A stretch of 64,000 nt of DNA from Pithys albifrons albifrons (lineage: Eukaryota; Chordata; Aves; Passeriformes; Thamnophilidae), in assembly GCF_047495875.1 (NCBI RefSeq), contig NC_092497.1, positions 60,673,477-60,737,476 on the forward strand. Reading direction: 5' to 3'. Positions 63,301 through 64,000 of this stretch are shown here, in pieces. The notes under the pieces are model-generated. The model ran no database searches, was not told the DNA's origin, and saw only the letters and a program-made list of their open reading frames with translations. Within the stretch, counting starts at the first letter, position 1; each line of letters starts with the position of its first letter. The position numbers and the translations under genes were made by a program.

Positions 63301-64000
63301 TGAGCTGCAGTTTGGTCCACGCTCATCATTCTTGCATGTGCAGGAAGCAGCACCTGGTTCTGGCTGAAGGGTGAAGGTGGGAAAACTGCCTGCACTTCTT
63401 GGCAGCACATCTGTAGAATGATTTGAGGGGGGAAACTAACTTTCTTGTGTAAGTAGCTGTCTTAAAAGGAACCAAACTCCTTATTTTTAATTAATCATTT
63501 TTAAGGCAGTGGATCTAAAGAGAAAAATTAAAATTGTAGTTGAAACAACAAAAATAATGTAAGTGGTGGAAACAGCAGAAACTGGATGTAACAAGCTTGA
63601 TCACTTGTGTTTCACTCCCTGTTTGTCTTCTTCCTCACATTTGCCACAGTGAGAGCATCATGTCTTCAATTAAATTGTAGGATCAGGAGGCCAGGGGCTA
63701 CAGGCTGTGACTGCTGCTTCTGCTGTTATTAGATTAGATGAAGTCATGAAACTAATAGTTTTAGCACAGCCTCATCAGAGTGTGACAAGCAAGCTTTAAG
63801 TAGTGTACAGGAGAAAGACAAGAATAAGACTATTGGAAGTATAAAGCATTGAAGTCCTTTGTTTATTGATGTGCTGTTGCACTCCTGATTTAGGTAGGGA
63901 GACATTGCTACAAAGAAAACAAAACCTATAAATCTTCTTTCAGATATTATTAAAAATACCTTAATTTCCCATTTAGGTGGCTATTCTTGGACATGTTCCG
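54346..64000. other. Long intergenic stretch to the right edge
   Basis: No gene or large mobile element was recognised. The stretch has a GGAA repeat at 55.2 kb, TG-rich sequence near 59.53 kb and an AAAC-rich tract near 62.3 kb. In other vertebrates the next gene beyond STARD4 is NREP, but I found none of its short conserved coding sequence here. Confidence 0.5.
55203..55230. repeat. (GGAA)n simple repeat
   Basis: About six GGAA units with one GAAA interruption. Confidence 0.9.

Noticed and set aside
42571..64000. NREP or another neighbouring gene in the right half
   Set aside because: I looked for the short conserved NREP coding sequence expected next to STARD4 and for any spliced homologous exons, and found none.
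1..64000. CRISPR arrays, operons or prokaryotic transfer
   Set aside because: There are no spaced identical repeats. The genes have introns and the repeats are avian, so the window is plainly eukaryotic nuclear DNA.

Overview
This is a vertebrate nuclear window and almost certainly a bird. It holds small exons separated by kilobase introns, one GC-rich CpG-island promoter in an AT-rich background, several CR1 LINE fragments (the dominant avian retrotransposon) with the typical TGATTCTGTGATT-type 3' tails, and avian-style retroviral LTRs. No prokaryotic features are present. Passerine or a related neoavian bird is the most likely source, but the species cannot be fixed from the sequence alone.

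Only two protein-coding genes can be supported. They are convergent (tail to tail) and match the CAMK4-STARD4 neighbourhood known from other vertebrates. (1) CAMK4, plus strand: the last four coding exons (1799-1874, 6274-6400, 8475-8627, 11006-11170) encode the second half of the kinase C-lobe, the autoinhibitory/calmodulin-binding segment and a short C-terminal tail. The gene enters from the left edge. (2) STARD4, minus strand: a complete five-exon coding sequence (29899-29795, 27937-27888, 26432-26306, 25187-25073, 24516-24290) encodes a 207-residue START-domain sterol carrier. Its CpG-island promoter (about 29640-30520) contains an exact ATCACCCCAC sterol regulatory element flanked by a CCAAT box and a GC box, the arrangement expected of a SREBP target.

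Region by region: 1-1475 is a minus-oriented CR1 in a CAMK4 intron. 1.8-11.2 kb holds the CAMK4 exons. 11.2-24.3 kb is 3'UTR plus convergent intergenic DNA with CR1 remnants and a (CA)n tract. 24.3-30.5 kb is STARD4. From 30.5 to 41.7 kb lies a cluster of retroviral LTRs (about 30575-31105 minus, about 31166-31912 plus, about 39360-39985 plus, 41150-41701 nested inside a CR1). Within this cluster sits a 5S-rRNA-derived SINE-like element (35736-36047) bounded by perfect 13-bp direct repeats. From 42.6 to 64 kb I see no convincing gene, only CR1 copies (50.68-50.93 and 53.52-54.35 kb), simple repeats and AT-rich unique DNA.

The most unusual item is the 5S-derived SINE. SINEs are very scarce in birds, and this copy has intact target-site duplications, a recognisable pol III internal promoter and high CpG density, all pointing to recent insertion. 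Other points of note are the SREBP module at STARD4, a GC-AG intron and short tail in CAMK4, an LTR directly upstream of STARD4 in the same orientation, and a cleanly resolved solo LTR nested in a CR1. I found no evidence of a novel multi-gene system.
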